A program made the position numbers and the translations under genes. Under the pieces are notes generated by a model. That model searched no databases. It saw only the letters and a list, made by a program, of their open reading frames with translations, and was not told the origin of the DNA. 64,000 nucleotides of DNA from Gonapodya prolifera JEL478 (taxonomy: Eukaryota; Monoblepharomycota; Monoblepharidomycetes; Monoblepharidales; Gonapodyaceae): NCBI GenBank assembly GCA_001574975.1, contig KQ965733.1, positions 375,012-439,011 on the forward strand. Reading direction: 5' to 3'. Below, piece after piece: positions 44,374 through 54,551 of the stretch. The stretch's first letter is position 1, and every line of letters starts with the position of its first letter.

Positions 44374-45590
44374 ATGTCCGCTCCCGATCCCACCAACGGC
44401 ACAGGCTTCTGCGAATCCAGCAACCTATCGCCGGGCACACCCGAGTACTTCTCTGCCGCCACAGCCCCCTTCATCACGCTGTTTGCGCTCTACGGCCTGC
44501 TGGGTAGCTACCGGCAACCGCCGAGCGTGTGTCTCGTCTACGCGTTCGTGGCCGTCAACGGCGTCGTGTCCTTCATGGGTCACTGGGTGGCAACACACGA
44601 CTCGGTATGGTCGGTCCTGGACCAGCTCACGATCGTCATCCCGCTGTTCCTAGCAGACTACGGCCTGCTCGACGACGTCACGCGGCACTGGGCACGGGAC
44701 AAGGTCCTCTCAAACACGGCGTACAACATCGTCAAAGCGCTGAGCAGTCTGGGCGCCGCTGGCGGGATCACGCTCGCGATCGGGTTGTCGCCGTTGTCAA
44801 CCACCACCCTCGAGATTATTTTCATCGTGCTCGCGGTGGTCCTGTTTGCGCTCGTGTACCTCACCTACCGCCAGGGCCGTGGACGAGGCGTGTCCATGCT
44901 CCCCGTAGCGTCGGTCGTCGTCATGGTCATTGCCGCCGTGTTTTGGAATACGAACGAGCGTTTTTGTTCGGCAATTCCGCCAGAGAGAAGGAGGTTTGTG
45001 CCCGGGCATGCGCTCTGGCATATTGCGATTGGGTTTGGCGTGTGAGTAGTAGTCTTCCGAGGGCTGGAGTGCGAAGAACGCAAGACCGAGCGGTCCGTCA
45101 GAGGCGAATGATCCACGGAGTGGAATGCATACTGAGATTGCATTGGTTGATTCCATTCCAGGTACATTATAACGCAATACGCGACCTACGTACTGCACGA
45201 CAGCGGCGTGCGGCGGATCAAGATGACGCCCACGCTGCGAGTCATTATCGAGGATATTGGCAGAACGGTGGGTGGCGGTTGAGGTTTGGCAAATTGCACG
45301 GTCGTTTCGGTGGCATTTCGGATAACGCACCAACTTCTTTCATCCACTGCTCACGGCCTCACGCGGCGGTTGCCGGCTTCCAGCACACGGTACGACCAGA
45401 CGTCGGCAACGCCCTGCCGTCCTGGCTGCAGCGCAAACCGTCACTGAGCAAGTTCTGGGTCCGAGCGAACCCGAAACCGGAAGCGAAGGGCGAAGGCGAC
45501 TTGGCGCGAGATATGGAGAGTGGGGCGGTGGCAGTGAGACTGAGCCCAGGGTCGGATGACGTGCTGATCAACGTGCCAGCCAGTGCCTGA
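44374..45590 (+). CDS. Seven-helix membrane protein, CREST/alkaline-ceramidase-like
   Basis: The first exon (44374 to about 45043) encodes seven hydrophobic segments, among them PFITLFALYGLLGSY, VCLVYAFVAVNGVVSFMGHW, LTIVIPLFLADYGLL, GGITLAIGLSPLS, LEIIFIVLAVVLFALVYLTY and MLPVASVVVMVIAAVFW. Key residues fit the CREST membrane hydrolase pattern: an N-terminal FCESSNLSP, S-x(2)-H in VVSFMGHWVATHDSV with a nearby Asp, and a late GHALWHIAIGFGV with two His. Two introns (about 45044-45161 and 45270-45387) lead to IITQYATYVLHDSG and RIKMTPTLRVIIEDIGR, then a hydrophilic tail ending NVPASA at 45590. CREST members include ceramidases, PAQR receptors and Per1 proteins; the His/Ser/Asp set is thought to hold a metal ion. 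The exact subfamily is not clear, and ceramidase activity is only inferred. Confidence 0.66.
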
Positions 45591-45713
45591 TTTGGCTCAC
45601 GTTACCTCAGATGCGCACGACACCATGTTACCTGGCCGCACCCCTCATGTAAACCTGCCGGAGAACTTCCTTTAGAACCCTCGCAAAGTACGATATATAT
45701 TGACTGAGCAACC

Positions 45714-46278
45714 ATGCGTCTCCAAAGTCTTTGGTGCTACGTCGCGGTGATCGCTGTCGTGTTCGTTCAGGCTGTGTTTGCGGCGCTACATCACAGTGAG
45801 TCGTGGCAGACTGAGCCTGCTGGGACAAAAGTGGCTGTTTGGTGTAGCCAAGGGCGAGTCCGGGGATGACCAGCGATACTGACAGACAAAATCCTTCGCT
45901 GGATGTAGCTCTTGCGAAACGCCAGTACGCCGGGAAGTGCGATTCCAAAGGCGCCAATGACCACTGTTGCTGCTACGACTTCACAGGTCCTCCGCCACTC
46001 ACGAAGGCGCAGCTCAACGGACTTCTCAGGGGTTCATGTGACGCAATCGTTGGTACGTTGTTGGTCCAAGACGGGCTGCTTTAGCGTATGCGTACGTGTA
46101 CTATGCGCTTATGCGCTTTATTCTCTTCTCTGGCGATGTCAACTTTGCTGGGCACCGATCGTTCTTGGCACACAAAGGTAACGGAATAGTTTGCGGCATT
46201 GGATGCCTTGGTGGCGCGTGCCCAGCAGAGCGAAATCAAGTCTGCGGAGGCGTTTGCTACTCTTTTCTCCCAAAATAA
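45714..46278 (+). CDS. Small secreted cysteine-rich protein
   Basis: Three exons give a product of about 135 residues. The leader LWCYVAVIAVVFVQAVFAAL is a strong signal peptide. Two introns (donor GTGAGTC at 45792, donor GTACGTT near 46053) keep frame. The mature part contains LAKRQYAGKCDSK, which looks like a Kex2 site (KR), then DHCCCYDFTGPPPLTKAQ. A short segment around YVYYALMRFILFSG follows, and the end is VCGIGCLGGACPAERNQVCG followed by GVCYSFLPK. About eleven cysteines remain after the leader, enough for five disulfides. Small secreted cysteine-rich proteins of this sort are often surface or effector-like in fungi. I recognise no named family. Confidence 0.7.
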
Positions 46279-46607
46279 ACTTACTGCCTATGTATTCAAT
46301 ACATTTGCCGACGGCTAGTTGCAACAACTGCTTTGAGATGTGCGAACTTCTTGCCTTGGCAGGCGCCTTCCAGGGAACACTGACCTGGTAACTAACCATT
46401 GCAGGTCTACATATAGTCAGGTGCACTCGAGTTGGTGGGGGTTTTATTCCACTGCGTTCAAGGTTGAGTTCAAACACAGGACCAGCAGCGAAGCACGTCA
46501 GACTGTTAACAAAATTCAAACAGCGAATGCCAAAGAGATGTATCCAACGGATTAGATTGTGCAAATATGAAATTATTTATCGGGGCCACGGCATCTTAAA
46601 GCACTCA
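46279..46607. other. Intergenic region before the WD40-like gene
   Basis: About 330 bases with no gene I can support; probably the promoter and leader of the next gene. Confidence 0.4.
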
Positions 46608-48389
46608 ATGTTCCACCCGACTAACGAATCGATCCCGCTGCATCCGTACCCTGCGCCGGACATTGTTTCGTTCTCACCCGATGGATCATTGCTCGCGCTT
46701 GCCTTCCCGTCCTCGCACTCGTCTGCAGCAGTCCCCGACGTTCTTCTCGTTCGGCACGGCCCAAACGGCCCTTCCCTGTCTCCAATGCACGCATCGGCCA
46801 GACAGCTCATCACGGCACTTACTTGGGCGCACGACTCGTCCGCCGTGTTCGCCGTGTTCGGAGATGGCACGTTCTTCTGTTGGAGCGTCCACTCGCAAAC
46901 TGCGTCTGCACCTGCATCTGCGCACTCGCACGCAGACACGCTGTCCGGGCCATGCATGCTCGTCGCAATGGACACTTTAACCTCGATCGCAGAGTTCCCG
47001 CGCGTGCACTACGCCTCGGCCTCGCGCACTTCGCTGCTCGCCGTCGGCACTGCATCGTCGGGCATAAAGCTGCTCTCAATCTCGCCATCGCCGCATCCGT
47101 TCCAACTCCTGCGCGCCGACTCGGTTGCGCTCACCCTCCCGCTCAGCGACCCCTCATTGCCGCCGGTCCCTATGCACTCAAACCACCCGCACGTGACCGC
47201 CGTCGCGTGGGTCCCCGCCGCGCCGTTCCCCACGCTCACCGCCGCGCTGGCGGACGGACGACTCGCGATGTGGGAGATCAGATTCGACGACGATTCTGTG
47301 TCTGGGTCCGCATTCGGGAAGGCGCACACGGCCGCAAACCCCGCTCCATTCTCGCTGGCTAACACCTTCCCAAATGCAGCCACGGTTCCTGCCGCTTACC
47401 AACCCTACGCCCAGCCAAAACTCACCGCCACCCTTCTCCACTCCCTCTGGCCCTCCTCGCACACTTCTCCCTACCCCGCACGCTGCCTGGCGTGGTCGCC
47501 TTCCGGGACATACCTTGCATGGACGGGCGCCGACGGGACCGTATCCGTGTGGACCGCGCACAGAGCACAAACACACTCCACAGCGTCCATCACGTGGCGC
47601 GCGTGGTGGTCCGCCCCGGGGACGGACGCGGCATGGGTCGCGACGGGGGGCGGTGCCGCGGACGATATCCTCACCGTGGTGCACGCATCCACGTCCACAC
47701 TGACGACCGTCCAATTTCCGCGTGACGTGCCCTCGCTCTTCACACCTGGCGACCCCCCCTCCTCCTTCTCCCCTTCCACACCCCCCCCCGCCCTACCCAC
47801 AACAACAACCCACCTCGCCCTCCCCACCGCGCCAACCTGCCTCGCCGCACACCCACACACACCGACTCTCGCTATTCCCTCGGCCGTCGTGGGCGGCTTC
47901 GGACCGCACGCTGGACCCGCCGGGCTGATCGTGGCTTACACCGCGCCCGACCTCGCCCGTGCGGCAAACGTCGACGCTGTCCTTGCGGCAAGAATGGGCG
48001 GGCTTGGCGCGGCAGGGGGCGGCGAGGTGCAAGGTCCGCTGAAGGACCCGATGGCGTTTGGCGGGACGGCGTGGACGGGTGTGTACACGGGTAGCGGGGA
48101 CGGCGCGGTTTGGGGCCAAAAGGGGACGGGCGTGGCGGGGAGGTGGGGTGACGGGGGATTTGCGGCGAGGGGATTTTCTACAGCGACGTCGTTTGGCGTG
48201 ACAAGCACAGCCGGCCACACGAGTACGGCTGGTCTGCCCGGGTACGGCGTGTGGACTGAAACTGGGCCGACGGCGGCGGTGTTTGCAGGGTGGGGCGCGC
48301 GAAGGTTGGGTCTCGGTGGCGTGGGCAACAAGGCGGACGATGGTGTGACGGGGATTGTTGGGGCATTGGGCGGGATGAGGATTGGGTAG
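46608..48389 (+). CDS. WD40-repeat-like protein in one GC-rich exon
   Basis: A single open frame of about 593 codons from the ATG at 46608 (MFHPTNESIPLHPY). Several WD-like blades are readable: DIVSFSPDGSLLALAF, ITALTWAHDSSAVFAVFGDG followed by TFFCWSV, HVTAVAWVPAAPFPTL with DGRLAMWEI, and YPARCLAWSPSGTYLAWTGA with DGTVSVWTA. The rest is Pro/Thr/Ala-rich. The tail is Gly-rich (GVAGRWGDGGFAARGFSTAT). The general layout (WD-like blades plus a divergent tail) recalls Mediator subunit 16 and similar scaffolds, but I cannot assign it. The frame is open upstream to 46464, but that stretch is basic and unlikely to be translated. Third-position GC is very high, which also produces long spurious open frames on the other strand. 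Confidence 0.72.
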   Translation: MFHPTNESIPLHPYPAPDIVSFSPDGSLLALAFPSSHSSAAVPDVLLVRHGPNGPSLSPMHASARQLITALTWAHDSSAVFAVFGDGTFFCWSVHSQTASAPASAHSHADTLSGPCMLVAMDTLTSIAEFPRVHYASASRTSLLAVGTASSGIKLLSISPSPHPFQLLRADSVALTLPLSDPSLPPVPMHSNHPHVTAVAWVPAAPFPTLTAALADGRLAMWEIRFDDDSVSGSAFGKAHTAANPAPFSLANTFPNAATVPAAYQPYAQPKLTATLLHSLWPSSHTSPYPARCLAWSPSGTYLAWTGADGTVSVWTAHRAQTHSTASITWRAWWSAPGTDAAWVATGGGAADDILTVVHASTSTLTTVQFPRDVPSLFTPGDPPSSFSPSTPPPALPTTTTHLALPTAPTCLAAHPHTPTLAIPSAVVGGFGPHAGPAGLIVAYTAPDLARAANVDAVLAARMGGLGAAGGGEVQGPLKDPMAFGGTAWTGVYTGSGDGAVWGQKGTGVAGRWGDGGFAARGFSTATSFGVTSTAGHTSTAGLPGYGVWTETGPTAAVFAGWGARRLGLGGVGNKADDGVTGIVGALGGMRIG

Positions 48390-48539
48390 TTGTGGGAGTG
48401 GGAGGTGGTGAGTGACGTTCGACGATTGTGCGGATGACTTTGAAAATAGTGGTGAATATTGCAATTCGGCGAATGCCAGTACTGTGATGTATTTGAAACG
48501 TCAATGTGTAATGAAAAATGTACGTCAACTTTATTGTCG

Positions 48540-49752
48540 TCAAAGTGCGAAATCACTCCTCGAGAGATGGAACGCAGACGCGGAATATGGTACACTTCGT
48601 TTCAACCTCCGATCGGAGAGACCTTGTTTGAGCTGTCTCCCAGGACGAGCCTCGAATTTCCGAACGTGTTCGCAAGGGAAAGAGTTCGGCTGGCATCGGG
48701 GTTTTCCACGGACGAGTACTATGACACTTGTTGTAGAACTCCCCGGTAAACATGTCTTTATTAGTGGTTCGAGTGTGAAAGAGATAACGGTTTTCAACGG
48801 ATGAATGATATAACAGTTGTTATTGTAATAACACTTGTTGTAACACTCCCCACAGAAAACCTGTCTTATGCTTTTCGAGGATTGAATTGGTTTGCGTTGC
48901 ACGGCGCGAGGAACACAGTTGTTCGCGCAGTGACGACACTTCATGGTACGAACAATCTCAGAAAGATAAGGTTCTGTTACAGGTCGAGCAAGCCACTCGT
49001 TCAAGGTGAGGGATTCTCGCGTCACAGTCTGCTTCTTAAACGTGTAAGTGTACACCAGCTGAGTCTCTTTGAATGGTAACAGATGAGCGTTTGTTGCTTT
49101 CAGATGGGAAACTCTCACGTCACCCTTCGAGACTGGCGAAAATTCGCAAAGGATGACGTATGATTCGCTGTCTGACAAACGGACACAGTATCCTAGAGGA
49201 AGGTGACATTGGAGTGAGATGACGGATGGCCCAGTAGAAGCGGGGAGAAGAGCACAGATGTTGGTCCGACAGCGAAGCTTGGTTCAGATGAGTCTCGCAG
49301 AAGGCTCACGTTTCCGCACTGGTGGATTCAGCCACAACGAAACCTTCAGTCTGGGCAGAGAAGTGAACCACGTCCTGCAAGAGTCTTGAGCGTCTTCCGT
49401 ATTACATGAATGCATTGATCAAGGAAGAAAGTCCCCGTCGCAGTCCCATTTGTCGCCCCAAAAGGTTGTTACGTCGAATCAATTTCAACAGAGACGTGTT
49501 TGGGGCCGTGAAGCGAGGCAGCGTACTCCGCGTCTATTCTGGTCTCTAAAATTGCTCTTCTATCGTGTCCACGTATCGTTCAGCCGCCGGCTTCTGGAAG
49601 GATGGCGTCTTTCTCTTTGATACATAGATCACAGGAGCCGTGACCACAGTACCCAAAGTCATTTGTTTTTCAATGATGGTGGCTGAGGCTGAATTCATTT
49701 GCCAATTGGGAAACACAGCCTGTCCTTTTGTTTGGTGAACTTGCTTCCTCAT
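48540..49752 (-). CDS. Possible gene of unknown function with Cys-pair motif
   Basis: A minus-strand open stretch of about 210 codons (49178-48540) reads SESYVILCEFSPVSKGDVRV and SLTLNEWLARPVTEPYLSEI, then MKCRHCANNC and VFCGECYNKC, a spacing that could bind zinc. Upstream on the same strand 49752-49546 encodes MRKQVHQTKGQAVFPNWQMN and further polar sequence. I could not join the two parts with confident introns. The 3' part overlaps a degenerate duplication. It may be a real gene, a decayed gene or chance. Confidence 0.3.
48722..48875. repeat. Two diverged copies of a ~40-base segment
   Basis: ACACTTGTTGTAGAACTCCC at 48722-48741 recurs as ACACTTGTTGTAACACTCCC near 48831-48850, each followed within about 15 bases by a C(A/C)TGTCTTAT-like sequence. 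The pair is separated by AT-rich DNA. Confidence 0.6.
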
Positions 49753-49753
49753 A

Positions 49754-50861
49754 ATGGAGCCTCCCCGCCTGCCTCATGAACGGCGACCGAGGCGTTGGGA
49801 CTCGAGCTCCTCAGAATTGTTCCACTCAACGATCTCCTCTCAACAACACTCCATTAGACCATCTTGTACCGCGCTCAATCCTAAAGATGCATCACGTCTC
49901 TCTGTCCGAATCGCGACTCCGTCATCACACTCCGATCTTCTCCTTCATGCCGTACATGGTTTTAATTCTGAGTATGAGTGCGCCAGTACTTGCTAGGACC
50001 AAATCAATATATCCGGTATCGACCACCACTTGTACGAATACCGGTACGTTTGTTTGGGGCAAGATCGAGTAATGGAATCTCGTCTTCATTGTTTTCCGCT
50101 TTGTGCTGTCTCATTCGATCTTCCTGTTACCACGGCGTTAAAGAATGCGTCATCGGTACGTAAATCTGAACTCCCTTCGAGGAATGTTTTCAAATTCATT
50201 AAAAGCTCTCTCTTGTTCCCCAAGTTGCTTGCACACTGGGGGGCCTCGTCTCCCTACCTATACTTATTTGCGCCGTGCGTTACTTCTGGCTGCGACACCG
50301 CCGGAACCAAGAGCTCAAGCACGAAATGGAGGTGCGCCAGGCATACCCACTACCACCACTTCAGCCTGCACCGTGGGCATGGAAGCCGGGTGGAGGATCA
50401 AGCCAAGGGTGAGTTGAGTCGCCACTGCAGGGCTGTAGCGCGTTGAAACCATCTGAATCGATCAACCACTCTTGACTAGTGCATATCATCAAATTCCGGC
50501 GTTCTCGGCTGGTAGCGCATACCCCCTTGCATGATTGTTTACCCTCATGCGATACCCATTGAGCGTTTGATGTACCTTACCCCTCTCCGTATGTCTCTTT
50601 CTGGGTAGATTGGGTGGAGTCATGGACATCAAGATTCGAGGCGAAATTGCCGTAGTCATATTTGGATTTTCGGACTCCACAATAGAGGAAGATTCCCGCC
50701 CGCATTTACCGCGGGAGAAAATCCACCTTTACAGTGCAGTTGAAAAATGTTGCATTTCGTCCAACAATCGCATTTCGTCCAGCAGCGGAACTTTGTTTGA
50801 GGGAAGCTCGCACCCGTCGGTGCAAACTTGCGGTGAGCGGTTCGGAAGAAGTGCAAGATGA
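49754..50861 (+). CDS. Probable single-pass membrane protein; ends unresolved
   Basis: Exons on the plus strand include FSFMPYMVLILSMSAPVLAR (about 49938-49998), which reads as a signal sequence followed by a Thr-rich stretch. About 200 bases further lies a clear membrane helix with basic flank: VACTLGGLVSLPILICAVRY (about 50226-50285), then FWLRHRRNQELKHEMEVRQA and a Pro-rich YPLPPLQPAPWAWKPGG. A last open exon (50610-50861) could belong to it. Start (49754 or a later ATG) and splice sites are not settled. The layout resembles other short sensor-like membrane proteins in this window, such as the one at 18.8-20.5 kb. Confidence 0.45.
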
Positions 50862-51065
50862 GCACTAAGAAGGGAAGCCAAGCGAGTCCATCGATATTAA
50901 AGATCCGAGAGAGCGTTCAAGAATTTCGGTACATTATTTTTCCAGGTGGCTAAACTTGCCCCCGATCGAATCTTGTGGAATCCAATTGCTGCAATCCAGA
51001 ATCCGCGAGGTGAACGTTTGGACCGCCACCATCATTCTGTCTGTAGTCGACCAGGTCATCAAGTC

Positions 51066-53850
51066 ATGGCAGATGCAGCGGGGAAGAAATTCGTCAACGA
51101 TCCGTCCACTGTAAGTCTCGCCCTCATTCGCGTGTTCTCAAAGCAAGGATTCGACATTCAACCAAAACGATCGGAGCAAGGTGGATTACACGTCACTTAA
51201 AATGAGTGGATACTTGACTTGGGGGGAAACCTTGATGGAGCGACAAGGATTGCACCGTATTCTTACGACTACCTGTTTCTGTCCCCTGGAAGGTTGTTCT
51301 CGACTCACTGAAGGGTCTCTGCGCTCTCAACCCAGATCTGGAACTTCTCGAGGAGCACAAAGTTCTCTACCACCGTCCCATCACAACAACTTACCTCGAC
51401 TCGCAAGTACACCTCATCTCCGGCGGTGGATCCGGTCATGAACCTTCGCACGCCGGTCTTGTGGGCGATGGAATGCTCTCAGCAGCGGTGTGTGGGGACG
51501 TTTTCGCCAGCCCTAGTTCCCAAGCAGTGCTGGAGGCCATTAAGAAATGCGGTGGCAAGAAAGGAGTGCTTCTTGTGGTGAAAAACTACACTGGTACGTG
51601 TTTGGTTGATGCCTTGCTGGTATGGACGGCGCTAAGGGATGGAGCAGTGATGGTGTGTTTGGGGGTGATGATGCGTTGAGTCACGAGTTCGATGTGCGAC
51701 AGAAAAATGAAAATCGTACAGTGGAAGGTGTTGCTCGCGCGCATTTGCACGGGTACACTGCAAGCTTTGACGCCCCTGTCACTTCCCTTATGCCCTCCGT
51801 TTGACATTCGTGCTCTCTTGACCAGGTGATCGACTCCAATTCTCTCTCGCCCTGAGTCAAGCCCGAGCGCTAGGCATTGAGACGGACATGGTCATCGTCG
51901 GAGATGATGCGGCCATCGGACAGGGCGAGAAGGAGTTTGCGGGACGCAGAGGACTCGCAGGGACCGTGCTCATCCACAAGATTGTGGGGTCGTGGGCACG
52001 AAAGGGGTGAGATGGGTCTCGTTTACGCAGGGCATGTAACAAAGATATTGAGTTTTCTATTTTCGCATGGTTCAGCACTCCCTTGTCCGCGCTAGCACGT
52101 CTCGCCTCGCAACTCTCCACCCAACTTCTCACGCTCTCCGCCAGTCTCACCCCCATCTCACTCCCTGGGCGTTCCGCCACGTTTTCCATTCCGGAAGACT
52201 CTTACGAGCTTGGCTTGGGCATCCACGGAGAGCCTGGCGCAAGTACGGTCCGCTTCGAGGGCAGTAAAGAAGTCGTGGACAGGATTGTCGATGGGTTGGT
52301 GGGAGAGGGAAGTTCCGGAAGGGGTTACCGCGAGGTGAAAGAAGGGGATAAGATTGCGGTTCTTATCAACAACCTGGGCGGTGTGAGCGGGCTTGAGATG
52401 GGCGTCGTTGTGAAGGACGTCGTGGAAGCTCTCCGTGAGTGCACATCATCGGGCTCTTCACTTAACCTCCGCAACAATCAACGCATATCTCCGTTTTAGG
52501 GTCACGTGGTCTCGCACCTTCACGCCTGTATTCCGCCCCACTCATGACATCACTCGACATGCGGGGTGTCTCCGTCACCTTACTGCGTCTTCCTCGCGCT
52601 GAGGATCCCAAACCAGACATTCTCAACGGCGGCATATCAGAGGAGTGGGAGAGCCTTTGGACTGAAAGTGGCGTGCTTGAGGCCCTGGATGATTACGTGG
52701 GAGTGACCGCTTGGCCAGAGCGTGGGGGCGCGCCTGTCACTCGAACCGTTCCAAGTGAGGAAGTCCCAGCTAAAGGGGCTGAAGAAAGATGTAGTGGTAC
52801 CGGAGGGGACACTTCAAAGGGTAAAGAAAAAGCGGAAACCGAGACAAAGGGCGGATATAAAGAAGGTAGGTGCCACCTCACGTCACATATTAATTGCTTT
52901 GTGTCTCACGTTGACCTACCGCACTGCATCATAGCTCCCAAGCTCCGAACCCTCCTCAAAACCGCCTGTGAAGCACTCATTGCCGCCACCGCCGAACTCA
53001 ACACCCTCGACTCCCACTCCGGCGACGGAGACACGGGCACGACACTCTCCTCAGGGGCGCGCGCCCTCCTTGACGCCGACGCTGCCGGCACGTTGAGATA
53101 CGACGATCCGGCTGAATGCTTTGCGGAAATTCAGAGGGTCCTCGCGACGTCCATGGGCGGCACAATGGGTGCCCTTATTGGGGTGTGGGTTGGCGCTGTC
53201 GCGGAGTTTTTGAGACAGGGGAAGGAGAGGACCAGAGAGGAAGGCGAGGATCTGTGGGACAATTTGAACGGCAAAGCGTGGGCCGAATCCGTGCAGGTGC
53301 GTGTCATCGTCCGAACTATCCATCCGCACTCATGCACATCCCGACGGACAATTCGTAGATCGCCACCAAAGCCCTTTCCACAGTTTCCGGCGCCAAGTAC
53401 GGCGGACGCACACTGTTGGACTCTCTGAGCCCCTTTGCGTCCACCCTTGTGTTCTCGGGTGACGTAGACGTGGCCGCCAGGTCGGCCAAGATGGGCGCGC
53501 GAGCCACGGAGGACATTGAGCACGCTACTCACGGGAGGGCGAGTTATGTTGGGAGGTCGTTGAAGGGGCATATGGACCCGGGCGCGGTGAGTGCAGCTTC
53601 AGGATTAAGATTAATGATTGTGCGTGTTCCTGAAATACAATGCGTCGGTTAGGTTGCCGTCTGGCGCATCACCGAAGCAATCGCAGCGCAGACGGAACGG
53701 TGGTACGAGGAAGAACGGCAGGCCAAGATGGGTATGGGTGGTGGTGGCCCCGGCAACATGAGGCAGCAGTTCGGGGGTGCGTTTGGGAGTGGAGTCATCA
53801 CCATGGGAGGAGGAGGGGGCCGGGGCGACAAGAAGATCATGTTTGGGTGA
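51066..53850 (+). CDS. DAK1: Dihydroxyacetone kinase (DAK)
   Basis: This enzyme phosphorylates dihydroxyacetone (and glyceraldehyde) with ATP in glycerol use and methylglyoxal protection. Exon 1 from 51066 gives [15 protein letters not shown]. The intron at 51110-51295 leads to [20 protein letters not shown], then [20 protein letters not shown] (substrate loop), [31 protein letters not shown] and [30 protein letters not shown] carries the His that binds the substrate covalently in known DhaK domains. Next are [17 protein letters not shown] and [15 protein letters not shown]. After a Lys/Glu-rich linker the DhaL part has [18 protein letters not shown] (metal-binding Asp residues), [30 protein letters not shown] and a Gly-rich end at 53850. 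Both DhaK and DhaL domains look whole, as in eukaryotic single-chain enzymes. Seven or more introns are needed. Confidence 0.95.
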
Positions 53851-54541
53851 AACGAGAGGACTTTGCGTGGCGCGATGAGACTTGTATGCATTCTAAGTAT
53901 AGTCGCGTGAAAAATATGTTAGTCTACAGCTTCTGGCCGAAGCACGAACTGCATCGACATGAAAGTGCCCACCTAAAAAATCCACCAAACATCCATTTGT
54001 GCATCTCCTGTTACGCCACATTTGGAGTGGTTATCTGGTTACTGACGCCATTCCCCAGCTGATTCGAAGATGAATGGTAAGAGAAAGAGTGCAGGGGAAG
54101 TGGGTAGCGTGGGGAGGTGTGATGCGTGGTGCGTGGAAGAGGGGGAATAGTAATGTCTGTTGCCGCTATGAAAAGTAAATAAGACTTCATAAACCTCTTC
54201 CCCCACTCCCCTTCCTTCTGAAATTGTGTTGTGATACTCTACCCACCAGCGAGTATCACAGCGATACATCAAGTAATGAAAGGGTGTACCAGAAAGCGTT
54301 CCCTCTGCTCGTCCATCACGTTTGATGAACGTTGACCCACTTTGCTTTTATGTATTTCTGGTACATATGTGCACTCTTCTGTTTTGTGGCTCAGGTAAAT
54401 GGTAGTCCAGTATTTGCTAGACACGTTCAGAGCGTGACGTTTTGCCCATTTTTGAAAGGGAAACTGCACGCCGAAGGGCATTGCATTGGCGCGATGAGAC
54501 TTGTAAATTCTAAGTATAGTCGAGTGAGAAATAAATATAGT
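53851..54541. other. Convergent intergenic region with a direct repeat
   Basis: The region lies between the 3' ends of the kinase (plus) and the thioesterase (minus). It contains the direct repeats described separately; no gene is seen. Confidence 0.5.
53868..53933. repeat. Direct repeat copy A (about 66 bases)
   Basis: It shares TGGCGCGATGAGACTTGTA, then ATTCTAAGTATAGTCG and AGTCTACAGCTTC with 54487-54551, with a few changes and short gaps. It starts about 18 bases after the kinase stop codon. Confidence 0.85.
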
Positions 54542-54551
54542 CTACAGCTTC
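54487..54551. repeat. Direct repeat copy B (about 65 bases)
   Basis: Second copy of the repeat at 53868-53933. Its right end covers the last codons and stop of the thioesterase gene, which is on the minus strand (stop at 54542-54544). Confidence 0.85.

Noticed and set aside
44529-45590. 353-codon plus-strand frame overlapping the seven-helix gene
   Set aside because: The translation is Arg/His-rich noise in the first part; only its last part coincides with the final exon of the real gene.
47793-48595. Minus-strand frames under the WD40-like gene
   Set aside because: They arise from very high third-position GC on the plus strand and show Pro/Thr/His-rich low complexity.
53868-54551. The direct repeat as terminal repeats of a mobile element
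   Set aside because: The copies are only about 65 bases, the 550 bases between them encode nothing recognisable, and one copy overlaps a conserved gene end.
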